Shown piece after piece: positions 19,157-29,550 of a stretch of 38,834 nucleotides of DNA. The position numbers and the translations under genes are program-made. Positions within the stretch are counted from its first letter, which is position 1; the number at the start of each line of letters is the position of its first letter. The notes beneath the pieces were generated by a model that saw only the letters and a list, made by a program, of their open reading frames with translations, had not been told where the DNA came from and ran no database searches. Where the stretch lies: assembly GCA_049999725.1 (NCBI GenBank), contig JBNGIS010010542.1, positions 1-38,834 on the forward strand, written 5' to 3'. This DNA is from Haplomitrium mnioides (taxonomy: Eukaryota; Marchantiophyta; Haplomitriopsida; Calobryales).

Positions 19157-22100
19157 TGTCACCCCCCTTCCTCCTCTCTTAACACATGTTTGAGGCTATT
19201 TCAGAAAAAAAGGTGACAAAGAGTAACAGGGTCTTTAATGAGACAGCCCCAACACCTTTGTTACTGAATTCAGGTCTTAACAATCCTGAACTTCTCACCT
19301 AACCTTTCTACACTACTCTCAAACTCACCAAACACAAGACAGATCTGTCTTCTTCCTCACCACATATAGAGCAAACACAACTCAAATGATTCTAGGTACA
19401 TCCAACATTATGCTTGATGTAACTCTTGATTGCAGATATTCAATGTCACCTCCTATGAACAAGAGCATATGCAATTATTACACAGTAATGGTCTTGCAGC
19501 ATCCTTCTACAGTCTGCATCATAACCCCACCAAGGCTAAACACTCCTACCAAGTATTGAGCTATCAACAGGGCCAACTACTCCAGAACCCAAACACTCAA
19601 AGCTATCTAATTTATTCTCTCAACAAAATGGAAAACATAACCCAAAAGCTAAATCTAACAAAATGACCATCCTATCCATGTACAGAACTATCTTTATCTC
19701 TTCTACTCTCCTAACATCACTCTACAAACATAACAACATCAGAAACTATATTCTCTTTGCTACTCTATCTCCACTCACACACCCTGTCCAGATAGTTTTT
19801 TAACTTCCCTCGCAAGAAGCCCTGAATTTACTTCCTCAGGCTAGGAAGAGGTCTTGTTTAACTTCCACCTCTGGAAGATAGTTCTCTCAGCTGTTGGATC
19901 ACCCACTCCACCCAAGAATTGGCTGGATCTTCCCTGTAGTGCTCAGGCACTAACATGACCACTCCTCTCCCTTCTCCACAAGATTATAACTCTAGCAGCA
20001 CTCTTCTAATGCTCTTGGGACTGATCTCTTGCACAAACCAAAGCAAAGGCGACACCTGGAACCCCCCCTTGGCTGTCCCTCACGAAATACAAACTGGGAG
20101 AATTCTCTTCTCCTCTAAGTATTGGTCCACCTCTCTAAATGTCGGTTCTGCCTTCAAATATGAGTCTACTTGAGTAGTCTGAGCCTCATGCTCAACAATT
20201 CTCAGCACCTCCTCAGTCCACCTCCACCCTGTGATGGCTTTCCTTCATGAGTACACCCAATTCCCAGAGATCTCACCAAAATTCTCTCCTTTGTATCTCG
20301 TTGCCTTCTATGCACAAAACTATCGGTCCTCCCAACAACAAAGCGAGGTCCCCTATACCCCTTGTGAATTTTCTCTTCCTTTTTTTTTCCCCTCCTTGCA
20401 ATTTGGATTGTTGCTGGTTTTGAATATTTGATCGATGGAAAATGAGCGTAGATCCGAACAGACTGGGCGCTGACTGTAGAATGCAAACTCCAAGTGCTCT
20501 ACTTAATTCCACAAGGCAATGAAGCTTGGCGTAGATCTGAAGTGAATTTCAAGGCCTTGGCTAAATTCTGCAAGGCGATAAGGACTCGTCGCCAATCTGA
20601 TGGTAATTTCAAGGCGAAATTGACCCTCAATTCGAAGGATCCTTTGTAGCACCCTCAACGCACCTCGTCCTCGCAGAGGTCCGTGAACACTCCGAGGAAT
20701 CCCACGGACTCCCTCGAAGCGCCATGTTTCCGCAAAGCCCACAATTCCCGCGGAATATGTAAAATGCTCGCTGATTCCCGGAGTCTCGTTGAGTGCCACG
20801 TAATCCGCGAAGGTTAAGATGCCCATAGAATCTGTAAGATTCCCGTTGATTCCCAGGTCCTGCGGAGGTGCCACGTAATCCGCAAAGCTCAAGATGCCCT
20901 CAAAATTTGTAAGATTCCCGCAGATTTATGAGTCCCGCGGAGGTGCCACGTAATCCACTGTGGCGCCGTCCGACGCCGCCCCACAAAGGGGTAGGCGGAC
21001 CATCGCATTGACCGTCCGTTGAGCCGCTGACTTTCCTAGCTGCCATGTCATCCGCAAGATTCTCTTCTTCTCTACCTCGAACTCTTTCTTTTGTGAATCC
21101 CCTTGATATAGGAACTTTTTATAGGTTCCTTCTTTTCTCTAAGGTGCGAAAAAACTCGATGTAAGAACGATGAGCTCTACAAATCCCTTTCGAACTTTCT
21201 AAAGATACCCGATTCAAACTTTCCCAATTACCTCCCTTTCGTCTGAATCTTCGACAAATCATCTTTCCAGCCTTCTCACTTCGGAACCTGGTTAAGTGGG
21301 GATCTCCACTTCGGAAACTTTAATAGAACCACATTAAGTGGGTTCCCCACTTAGGAAGGCTGATTTCCGATCCGTTATTCGGATCAGACACTACAGACAT
21401 CGACCTTCAACTCTTTGTAGCTCACATTTTCTTCAATTCGATCGTTGCTCATTCTCATTTAATTCTTCATTTTCTTCCTTTCACACCAATCCACGAGTCA
21501 ACCATTCATTGTAGCTCCTCTCCATTTGATCACGCAACAGGGCTTCTTCTTCCCAAGTAGCTTGATCGTTCATCATCCCTTCATCACAATCAGCAGCCTT
21601 CGGTTTAAATCAGGTAACCTTCGTCATTCAATTCCCAAACAGGACCCAGCCCTACCTCACTCGATCGACACCAACAGCGTAGCATCCTTCATCCGCTCTC
21701 TTCATTCGCAGGATTCTTTCATCTTAGGGCCCTCTATTCCTTGCAGAGGCGTTTCTTCATAGCTAGAGTCTAATTTCATCACAGCTCCTTCTGATTTGAT
21801 AGCACAGCATAAGAGAGTTTTCCTTCGAATTTCCTGGGAATCAATCGCGCAGCTGAAAGAATGATCGCACAATAGGAGAAATGAAAAGAGTCCTCTTCCT
21901 TTCGTTGAATTTCACCCTACAACCGGTTCTTCACACATAGATGAAATCATTCCTCACAGGCACATTCCTCTTCAGATTAACAGGGACCTTTGCAACCAAT
22001 CAATTCTCAATCCTCCCATCTGATCCTTCTTTTGCACAGGTCTCCGCGCGCCCCTTCGAGATGATTGCCCGTCGAATATCAGCTCGGGAGATATCCCATA

Positions 22101-22459
22101 AGTTTTTCTCCAGAAGGCCCATGCACTATATAAGTCCCCAACTCCTTTGTTCTTTCGAGAGGCAGCCCCCTAGAGGGGTGTAAGGCCACCACATATCCCC
22201 TTTCTACCCCTGGACGGACCTAGTTCAGGGCTAACCCACCCCCCCCCCCCAAGGGCAGGCTGTCCTCCAAGTTAGATAGCTAGGTAATTATAGGGTTAGT
22301 GGGCTTGACTTGGCCCCCGACAATTAGAGTAGCTCTATTTCTTTTTATCTCTATCCTTTTATTTTTACTTACTCCTTAGCATGTTTTGAGCCCTATTTGT
22401 GTACATTGGAAGTACTTTTTTGAAAATTTTGCATGAAGTACCTTAACACCCAGCTGACA
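19157..22459 (-). mobile_element. Repeat family X, copy 3: complete 3303-bp TG...CA insertion
   Basis: Inserted in the DF transposase gene. The host sequence is continuous across it by comparison with copy I (37890), and both flanks carry TCAT (ATCAT at 19152-19156, CTCAT at 22460-22464). The termini are TGTCA and TGACA. On the minus strand its 3' third matches X copies 1 and 2. Its 5' two thirds (20500-22459) are unique in the window: GC-richer, with 75-bp tandem repeats, a TATAAAAAG on the minus strand near 21121-21130, a TATATAAG on plus at 22127-22134, and a run of C near 22240. No convincing protein is encoded. It is either a very long solo LTR or a large non-autonomous retroelement derivative. 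Confidence 0.7.
20719..20957. repeat. 75-bp tandem repeat in X copy 3
   Basis: Units start at 20719, 20793, 20868 and 20943 (74, 75, 75 bp and a partial). Each opens with GTGCCACGTAATCC or a variant and includes a GATTCCCG motif. A weaker unit may precede at about 20648. Because 75 is divisible by three, the minus strand reads as 25-residue repeats (LTFADYVA-like), which I regard as fortuitous. Confidence 0.9.
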
Positions 22460-22985
22460 CTCATCAAAATATTAACCATCCTTTAATTCCATGTATTTTT
22501 GTTTTGGTCAACAACATTTTGATCTTGAATTTCAAGGTCTCCTTTAGATGAAGACAAAAAAAAATCCACAACCGTTTGGAAATTCTGAATTGAATGTCTT
22601 TCTATTGATCTATTGAAAATGTCAAAAGAAAGATTCAACCTTGACCGCTTGATCAACAACAAAGATCTTTTGCTTGCAAAAGGTTGCTTCTTCAATTCTA
22701 TGCAAACACTGGATTCCAAATTTGGTCATTTGCGCGCAAGTTGTTCACTTTTTAATTCTATGTGCACATTGGGTTTACTCCTTGACCTATGCACGCATAG
22801 GGTTGAGTTCTTGATCCTTTGCATGCATAGGGTTCACCTTTCAATCTTCTTGGGCGGAGCTATCTGATTCAACAGAGGTCATCGCTTTCCCCAATATACT
22901 CGCCATCACACTTGACGCTTTTGGTAGTCCATCACTCACCTCCAAAGACTTGCAGTTTGAACAAATCTCTAGCTAGCGGTCAAAG
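22460..22985 (-). pseudogene. DF transposase fragment, right of X copy 3 (exon 1 and start of exon 2)
   Basis: The minus strand gives CSNCKSLEVSDGLPKASSVM-like sequence near 22880-22970, matching AC exon 1. Then comes intron 1 with palindromes (22700-22850), then exon 2 with KVE.F....IDRK near 22600. The first part of exon 1 (MAGV...) is deleted, so the start codon is absent. Confidence 0.7.
22700..22850. repeat. 30-bp-period palindrome array in DF transposase intron 1
   Basis: Three to five units about 30 bp apart (cores at 22758, 22787, 22817), for example CCTATGCACGCATAGG. Same position and period as in copy I (38110-38266). Confidence 0.85.
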
Positions 22986-23200
22986 TAATACTTTTCTGTC
23001 AAGAGCTCCGTGAATCATTTTTGGTGAGAAAAGGCATTTTTTGAAATTTAAGTATAAAAGAAGTGACAATGGAAAGTTTCTTTCCATTGTCGNNNNNNNN
23101 NNNNNNNNNNNNNNNNNNNNNNNNNNNNNNNNNNNNNNNNNNNNNNNNNNNNNNNNNNNNNNNNNNNNNNNNNNNNNNNNNNNNNNNNNNNNTTTGGAAA
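22986..23200 (+). promoter_or_regulatory. DF methylase promoter: TATA box and perfect hairpin beside an assembly gap
   Basis: TATAAAAG at 23053-23060 is followed by a perfect inverted repeat with 12-bp arms (23065-23076 and 23080-23091) and a 3-base loop. The hairpin touches the 100-N gap (23093-23192), and the exon 1 start follows 8 bp after the gap. Copy I has the same TATA/hairpin order (38706 and about 38717-38748). Confidence 0.7.
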
Positions 23201-23560
23201 ATAGCATCATAAGTCAATGTTTCCAAACTTGCTCAACCAAAGTCTTACAAGTATTCAGATGTTATCAAGGTTCTTGAGCCACAAAAACTAGACCACGAAT
23301 GGATAGTTAATTGTGAGTCCTTGAAAGACATTGATCAACACCTTTACATTTTTGTTGGTAAAGGTGAGAAATATAACTTGGGCAGGTTGGTCCAAATAAC
23401 AATGATTAGAAAGGGGCAACGAGCCATTATCGGGTTGCATATGTAGTCAAAGGATAGTATTACACTGTACAAGGCCCAAAGCAAACGATTTTCCTTTGCG
23501 GACATGAACCAAAGGGACATCTTCTTCAAGCATCTATAGATTGCTAAAGACCCTTGCCAT
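23201..23560 (+). pseudogene. DF methylase exon 1 (start codon ATA)
   Basis: 360 bp, collinear without gaps with AC exon 1. The ATG of AC is ATA here (23201-23203), and stops occur at codons 4 (TAA), about 82 (TAG) and about 114 (TAG). It keeps DVIKVLEPQKLDHEWIVNCE, FVGKGEKYNLGRLVQITMIR and KRFSFADMNQRDIFFKHL. The donor CAT|GTAAGA at 23560 is strong. Decay by substitution only, with identical length in two copies, is what makes the exon borders reliable. Confidence 0.72.
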
Positions 23561-23611
23561 GTAAGATCTTAAAACTCTTTCTCATTTGTTTTCTTCTTAG
23601 ACTGGCTGAGA

Positions 23612-23830
23612 ACTGAATGTGCGCATGGGCTTCTGAGTCCGTGCCCGCAAGGGCTCGTTAGTCTATGCGAGCATAGACTCCAAGTCTCTGCTCACGGACT
23701 TCAAAGTCCATGTGTGCATTGACTCTCTAGTTCATGCTTGAAGGAAGTTGCTAGTCAAAGGGCTTGGACGCCCTAGGCCATGCATGCAATAACTCTCTAG
23801 TCCATGCGCGCATAGACTCCTTAGTCTTTT
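23612..23830. repeat. Palindrome array in DF methylase intron 1
   Basis: About seven degenerate units of the 24-bp type (for example GTCTATGCGAGCATAGAC, CCATGCGCGCATAG) between the exon 1 donor (23561) and the acceptor TTTTTCAG at 23937. Confidence 0.85.
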
Positions 23831-23937
23831 TTTGCTTAGACTGAATATTTAGTACATTTTTACTAGTTTTAAACACTTTCAGAGTTTTTGTTCAACATAT
23901 TTGATCCTTTTTTATGTTGTTTTTCAGTTCACTCAAT

Positions 23938-24905
23938 TTTTGGCGAACTTTGTAGATGCCTATCTAATGCAAAACGCGTCAAAAGAGATTTCATCAAGAT
24001 GGCTATCCAACTGAAATTGCTATAGCCCAAGCACAACATCTACATTTAGTAGATAGTTCCGCATCCCAACATGGCAACAATGTCAGTGGCAGCAACATCA
24101 GGACCATTAGCTGCCAAAAAGAGTAAGGCGGTGAAGCCAATCAAGGCTCTTAAAAAGAAGAAATAAACGGTCCCAAAGAAGAAGCCTATTCCAACTCCAA
24201 TTATTGAGGAGTAGTTGGCACCCTCCCCATCTCCCTCAAGGTCATTTTTTGCGGCCCTTTTGTCTTCAACTCGGAGTAGTTCAGAGGAGGAAGTAGTTCC
24301 AGAGTGTGTGCGGGCTCTAGCATCAAGAGCAAAAGGAAATCACACTAGAGGTTGCAAACCTTTTAGGAACTTGAGCAAGTGGAACCTCAGACAATGTTTG
24401 AGGAGGATAAAAATAAAAATCGAGAGTTTGCAATCGAATGGTGCAGAGTCCGAGAGGAAGCCATTACGATTCGGTTGGAGAATTTGAACCTACCAAAATC
24501 TAGAATGGACAATTGGGGGCCATTCCAGATTAGGAGCTTGAATGAAGACTTTGTTGAGCTTTTAGCGCAAAGAATGCTCGCTAACAAATATGCACATAGT
24601 TTTTTCATTTTTTTTGTTGACCCAAAGTGCGGGTTAAAGGATAAGTCAAAGTTTGATATGAGGAACTCTGACAAATATCATTATGAGATTGTAGGAGGCA
24701 ATCACAATGCTGCCGCAAGGTAGCTTTTAATCACCAAATACGGAGCAAAGAATCCAATGTTGTCGCTCTGCAACTATTATGTTTATGTGGGTATCAGACA
24801 ACCCGTATTTTTGTAATAGACAACAACAACAACAACAAAGGATACAAGTTGGAAATGACCTCAATTTAGAAGGTCAAATATTGGCATCAGAGGGTTTGGC
24901 ATCAG
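23938..24905 (+). pseudogene. DF methylase exon 2 (linker and ParB-like domain), truncated
   Basis: Acceptor TTTTTCAG|TTCACTC. FTQFLANFVDAY is followed by frame breaks, then a linker SGPLAAKKSKAVKPIKALKK with lysine runs, then a serine stretch. From 24379 to 24723 a good open segment reads AITIRLENLNLP, ELLAQRMLANKYAHSFF, KCGLKDKSKFDMRNSDKYHY and EIVGGNHNAAAR, the ParB-like core with GNH at its (E/D)GxH turn. The copy loses frame after NYYVYVGI and stops at YWHQR, where transposase 3' sequence of KE begins. The HTH-like part is missing. Confidence 0.72.
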
Positions 24906-25421
24906 AGACTTGCAAATCAAAGTCTATGTGCTCATAGGGTTCACACTTCTACAACTGAGGATACACACTGTAAACGTTCCATTTTTGCAACAAACTCTAC
25001 ATATGCAAAAGATTTTGATTTCTAATTCGGAATCTAAAAGTAAAAACGTGTATAAAGCTCTTGTTCTGAGTCAAACAACGCTAAAGATTTAACCTTTTAC
25101 AACAAAGTTTTAGAAAGAAAAACAATTTAGTCAATTTAGGCATATGCTTCAGCGAGATAATAACCTTAAAAGTTGAAGGCAAAATACTTATATTTTGGAG
25201 ATGAAAATATTTCTACGAAACAAATAAAAATATTAACTATGAATTAAAGGTTCATTTACAAAGAACAACATTCAACTTGGAATGATTTATGGTCACAAGT
25301 TCAAGTTTTCCAAAAATCCAACAAGTTGCTAAAAACAATTTTCAAATACTTTTTGAAATGATCCTCTTAAATTATACCAGATTTGCAAATACAAAATATA
25401 GAACAAAATTCTTGAAGGACT
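24906..25421 (-). other. KE transposase 3' flank
   Basis: Non-coding; matches copy I from about 33620 to 34160, including a palindrome unit (AAAGTCTATGTGCTCATAGG) and an A/T-rich downstream region. No gene. Confidence 0.6.
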
Positions 25422-26407
25422 TTAGTCGCTGGTCTCGATTTCTTCGGATTCAACTTCAGAAGATTCATCAAGGTTTGCTTGATATGTCTCAGTGTTAATG
25501 ACATTGATTGAATATCTTTGAAACATTTCAAGGTTAAGGGCTTTTTGTGTTTCGTACTCAAATAGATTTGCTTTAATAATAGCTAGAGTGGTTTTCCTCA
25601 ATTGGTTTTTCTGGGTGAGCATAAAACCAAATGACATAATCGTGATTTGTGTCAAATCAAATATATCAATATGTAACTTGGATTTGCGTTTCCCTTTTGT
25701 TGCTGCTATTTTTTTTTTGGGAAGTATTGACCAAAAAATGCATCTTCAGCCAAACAAGCAAACCATTGAACTCGTACACGTTTCGGGTTTAGCAGATCTT
25801 CCTTGTCAAAAGACAAAACTTTGAGAACTTTGGCAACCCAAAAGGGTCTGCTCTTTGGATCCATAGACGCAACAACACAAATAAACATTATAGCTTTCAA
25901 ATCATGTAGATTGCTAAATTTATGCTCATATTAAGTATTGTGCGAAAGATTCCCTTCTCGTGGCCTAGGTGCTCTATCATAAATTGCTCGACGTGTAGAT
26001 AGTATTTGCTGTATCAGAGTTTCTTCTTCTGTTTGTGGAGCTTGAAGTAGAGAATTTGGACAAACATTTTGAAAATCATTACAAGTATTTGACTGTTGTG
26101 AAGGTGGAAAGGTAAATTGTGCTTCGAGTCGTCGCCTTTTTTTTTCAAGGATGTAAGCTGCAATCTCTTGTTGGGCAAGAAAAAAGTCATTCCACCATTG
26201 AATATCAAAATATGTAAAGAACTTGTTGCAGTTCTCACTTATGTTGTCCCTTATTGAAATTACCACTTTCTCAGCATCCACTTCTCTTTCTTCCTTTTGA
26301 GATCGTTTGATTTCAAAATATGCCTTGAGAGGAATCAACATTGAACTTAAAATTTCTTTGTCCACTTCAGGTAGGCACTTGAGTTGACAAATACCATTCG
26401 CAGGCAA
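25422..26407 (-). pseudogene. KE transposase C-terminal exon
   Basis: The minus strand reads GICQLKCLPEVDKEILSSML, then KRSQKEEREVDAEKVV, then NKFFTYFDIQWWNDFFLAQQ, a Gln-rich stretch, then one stop, then DPKSRPFWVAKVLKVL and RVRVQWFACLAEDAFFGQYF. After a frameshift near 25690 it ends in an acidic tail (ESEEIETSD) at TAA 25422-25424. The PFWVAKVL..VRVQWF pattern resembles the small beta-barrel (BAH/Tudor-like) tails found in some eukaryotic transposases; this is by resemblance only. It is collinear with copy I 34161-35130. Palindromes of the methylase intron begin right after 26407. Confidence 0.65.
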
Positions 26408-26535
26408 CCGTCCATGCGCGCATGGACTTCAAGGTTCATGCGCGCATGGAATTCAAAGTCCACGCTTGCTTGGACTCCCAAGTCTAGGCGCATTTGAACT
26501 TCAGAGTCCATGCACGCATGGATTTCTTTGTTCAC
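26408..26535. repeat. 24-bp palindrome array at the KE deletion junction
   Basis: Five to six units every 24 bp, the first two nearly perfect (GTCCATGCGCGCATGGAC). Remainder of methylase intron 1; its first unit is the deletion breakpoint. Confidence 0.9.
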
Positions 26536-26626
26536 TGCACGCTTGTTTTTTCTTAAGTTCTTGTTTTTCTACATGTGAGGTCTACATTTTCACTAATGCC
26601 AAATTTGTTTCTTTGTTTATTTTTAG

Positions 26627-27335
26627 CTCACTCAGTATTTGGCAGATTTCGTTGATTCGTACAATGACGTGAAGCGGATCGAGTGGGACTTCATCAAGTT
26701 TGTCATACAAATTAAAATTCTAAAGCCCAAGCAGGGTGTCAATATTCAACAGGTTTGTGTCGCATCCAAGTGCCGCAACATTCTCGACTCATACTACAAG
26801 GACTTCTTCCTAGAAGAATTGAAAGAGCCAGAGCCAAGTGAGGCTCAGAAGAAAAAAGAAATTGGCACCGAAAAAGAAAATACCTACACCAACACCTGTT
26901 TTTGAGGAGGATCCAGCCCCCTTGAAGACTGTGACTTCTCAGGACAATTGGTTCCAACTAGCATTTAGAAGTGGAGAGCTCTGAGATTTACAGCATAGCA
27001 TTTTTTCAATATGGGAGAAGAATATTGTGAAAGGTCAGAAGCCAAAGGCCAAAGGATCTCTCAAAATGGAGGATATGAAGTGGACGCCTTGGAGGTCTCT
27101 TCAAGGTCTTCCAGATGAAGTCAAGATTTCAGTCTTAAAGCGGGTGGAAGCTGGAGAGCTTTCAATGGACGAAATGTCTCAAGAGGCGGAGAGACACAAA
27201 GTTTTGGCTGTAATGGTAGAGAGTTTTTGTTCAAAGGTTTTTTACAGTTCGTGGGAAGAGGCAAGAGAGGAGTACCCTCTTCACACTAAAGAGTTTAAGA
27301 TGGCCTCCTTTTATTCAAGCTTTGAGAAGCTTCTC
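26627..27335 (+). pseudogene. KE methylase exon 2 lacking the ParB-like domain
   Basis: Acceptor TTTTTAG|CTCACTC. LTQYLADFVDSYNDVKRIEW and DFIKFVIQIKILKPK are followed by a Lys/Pro linker (frame slip within the AAGAAAAAAG run) and PTPTPVFEEDPAPLKT. Then the sequence jumps to VTSQDNWFQLAFRSGEL, which in copies AC and B lies after the ParB core. About 650 bp are therefore absent. The following MEDMKWTPWRSLQGLPDEV and KISVLKRVEAGELSMDEMSQ to FEKL segment is the cleanest in the window (open 27027-27365). The donor site has become CTC|GTAACT. Confidence 0.75.
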
Positions 27336-27423
27336 GTAACTCTTTTCTTTGGAACATTTATTTAATTATTTGCATTTGCATTGAATATTTTGTAAATTTT
27401 TGTTGTGTTTTAGAAACTTACCG

Positions 27424-27505
27424 TCCAAACGCATATGAACATCAAAGTCTATGTCGGCATGGATTTCGATGCCCACGCGCGCTTCGACTTCAAAGTCTAC
27501 GCAAG
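27424..27505. repeat. 24-bp palindrome remnants in KE intron 2
   Basis: Three units 24 bp apart and a partial fourth (cores AAACGCATAT, ATGTCGGCAT, CACGCGCGCT), running straight into exon 3 sequence without an acceptor: a further deletion junction at about 27508. Confidence 0.8.
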
Positions 27506-27509
27506 GTGG

Positions 27510-27802
27510 CTTTTTATTCAAGTCCGCGAAGAGGCCAACGTTCGGCAATTGAAGGGCCTTGTGAAACCTAGATGTTTCACTTTGGCTATTGTTGATATTC
27601 TTCATAGGTACAACCTAAAGGAATGCAAGCATGATGACTCAGAACCATTTTCAAAAGATGACATTTTTGATATGGTATCAATTTTTGCGGCAGTAACAAC
27701 TTTAGAGTTTTGGTCTTTTGTGATCATTCATTCTTCGTAACAATTTGGCATCGTTAAGGTTGCCCTTTTTCAAGTCTTCTATGCAATCGATCAAGGCATC
27801 TA
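27510..27802 (+). pseudogene. KE methylase exon 3, 5'-truncated
   Basis: Starts inside the exon (EANVRQLKGLVKPRCFTLAI) and gives VDILHRYNLKECKHDDSEPF, where the catalytic D-I-P-Y has become D-I-L-H. It continues SKDDIFDMVSIFAAVTTLEF, one stop, QFGIV, and ends at a donor TA|GTGAGT. The acceptor and roughly the first half of the exon are missing. Confidence 0.72.
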
Positions 27803-27896
27803 GTGAGTTGTTCTTTTATTTTTATTTTTTTTATTTCTCTTGCATTTTGGTTGCAATGTTTGATTTGATTGTTTATCTTTTTGCAGGGACAAAAGC

Positions 27897-28505
27897 AATA
27901 TTCATCATTCTGGTGGTCCCAAAATCACACATGCCCACAAATATTGGATGGTGGGCTACTAGAATAAGGACGGAAAGAGGAGCATGCGTCTTTTCAATTT
28001 GCAGCCTTCTTCTGCGACCAGACTTCCTCGGTAGATTATGCGGAGTGTTTATAGTTGCCCTTCAATTTCGGCAAACCTTAAACATCTAAGAGATGATGCT
28101 CTTGTGAATGTTTATCAGAAGCTGCAGGCTCTCTACATTTTTTTTATTGACCATTTATCAACATAACAGGATTGGATCCTTGATCTCTGCTCTGGGTCTA
28201 GCACAAGCCTTGTTTGTGCTCCAAAGCTGATGTGAGACTGCATCGCCGTGGAATATGATAGACATCAGTCTATTTATATTACTTAGAGGGCTTTGGAGAT
28301 GGTTTCCTTGCCATCCGATGTGACTAAGTCACAGATAGTTTTTGTTTACAACAAGGAACTTGTTCCTCTTGGTACTACAGGTGCTTCTGGTGACTCTGTT
28401 GTAATATTGGAGATCAAAAAGTCTCGATAGGATTCTCTAGCAGCTGCAAATGCTCAGCTTGTAGATTTAGATGAGACAATTCCTCCTGAAGAGGAAAGAG
28501 TTTAA
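27897..28505 (+). pseudogene. KE methylase exon 4
   Basis: Intact acceptor TTTTTGCAG|GGACAAAAGC. Encodes NIHHSGGPKITHAHKYW-type sequence, RSMRLFNLQP-type sequence, then DWILDLCSGSSTSLVCAPKL, a stop, DCIAVEYDRHQSIY, and an acidic C-terminus to TAA 28503-28505. The third glycine-loop position has changed (GSGT to GSST), so AdoMet binding would be impaired. Confidence 0.75.
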
Positions 28506-28689
28506 GGATTTGTTTCAACAATTTGTATTATAAGTAAAGTTTATGTTTTCCAAATTTTTATTTACCAAAGTTTCATCTTGTTGCTCTCTCACTCTATTTA
28601 AAGTCTTTTAATCACGATTTAATATGGGGGGTTTAAGAATAGTTTGACTCATTTGATAATCTAAGAATGGTTTGAAGTCAATTGCTAAT

Positions 28690-29060
28690 CTAAAGATGGT
28701 TTCGAGTCTTTGCGCATTGTTTAGTGTTGTTGCGCATTAAGGCTATCTAGTTCTTCTTCGGATTCCTTGCGTGCCTAAGCTCTCATGTTATTTTTCATAG
28801 TCCTTTCACCCTTAAGCCAAATGGTTCTTGTTCAATGTCTATGCTTGCATAGGTTGTAGGGTTCTTATTTAGAATCTTGGCTTGCAATAGCTCTAGGGTT
28901 CTAGTTCAAAGTCCATGCGTGCATAGTTTCATTGTTCTTGTTTAGAGTATAAGCAAGCACAGGATTTAGGATTCTTGTTCGGAGTCTATGCGTGCATAAG
29001 CTTTACGGTTCTGGTTTGGAGTCTATGCTTGCATAGGATTTGCTAGCTACGATGCTCAAA
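28690..29060. repeat. Palindrome array downstream of KE methylase (37-bp type)
   Basis: Degenerate copy of the array at 5485-5925, with GGTTCT spacers and cores such as CTATGCGTGCATAAG near 28985. Confidence 0.8.
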
Positions 29061-29389
29061 GTCAGATTCAAAGTCCTTATCTGACTAGACATTTAAATTT
29101 TCCTGTAGTTTTTTTCCACCAAAAGATATATGTTTTATTTCATTTTTGATGAATTTAATTTATTCACAATAGTATCAAGTTTTTATAAAATATTTGAATA
29201 ACCAAAAATGTTTGATTTTCAAGGTATTTTCTACAAAGAAATGTTTGAAATATAATCTCAATGTAAAATATGCATTTTTTGTTTATAAAAAATGATTTTC
29301 TTTTTGAAAAGAAGATTTCAATCATAAATTTGATGTTTTTGAATGTCAAATCACCCACAAAAAATTTTCGACTGTCAAGTGAAACAAGA

Positions 29390-29425
29390 ACTCAATAACG
29401 GTTCCTGGTTCAAAGTAGTGGATGT
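29390..29425 (+). repeat. Right terminus of KE
   Basis: CTCAATAACGGTTCCTGG then GGTTCAAAGTAGTGG; same end as copy B. Followed by DF intron 2 palindromes (29430-29470). Confidence 0.72.
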
Positions 29426-29550
29426 TTCAAGAGTCTATGTGCGTAGGGACTGGAGAGTCAACGTGCATATAGAAACTTTGTCTGTCCTTATCTTGTAGAA
29501 AGTTTCTCTTTTTGTTTTTGTCTAATTTGGTTATCTATTTTTATACAAAG

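Larger units (their letters stand above)
24906..29424. mobile_element. Element KE: internally deleted derivative nested in DF
   Basis: Consists of the 3' part of a minus-strand transposase gene (24906-26407) joined directly to methylase intron 1 on plus (26408), then exons 2-4 and the right terminus (29390-29425). The deletion removes the transposase N-terminal half, the promoter and methylase exon 1. Exon 2 also lacks the ParB-like domain, and exon 3 lacks its 5' part. DF sequence resumes after 29424 in intron 2, so KE sits in DF. Its own left terminus is missing, lost together with the end of DF exon 2. Confidence 0.65.

Noticed and set aside
20503-20892. 129-codon minus-strand frame with 25-residue repeats
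   Set aside because: Created by 75-bp tandem repeats in non-coding element X; no recognisable domain and no support from other X copies.
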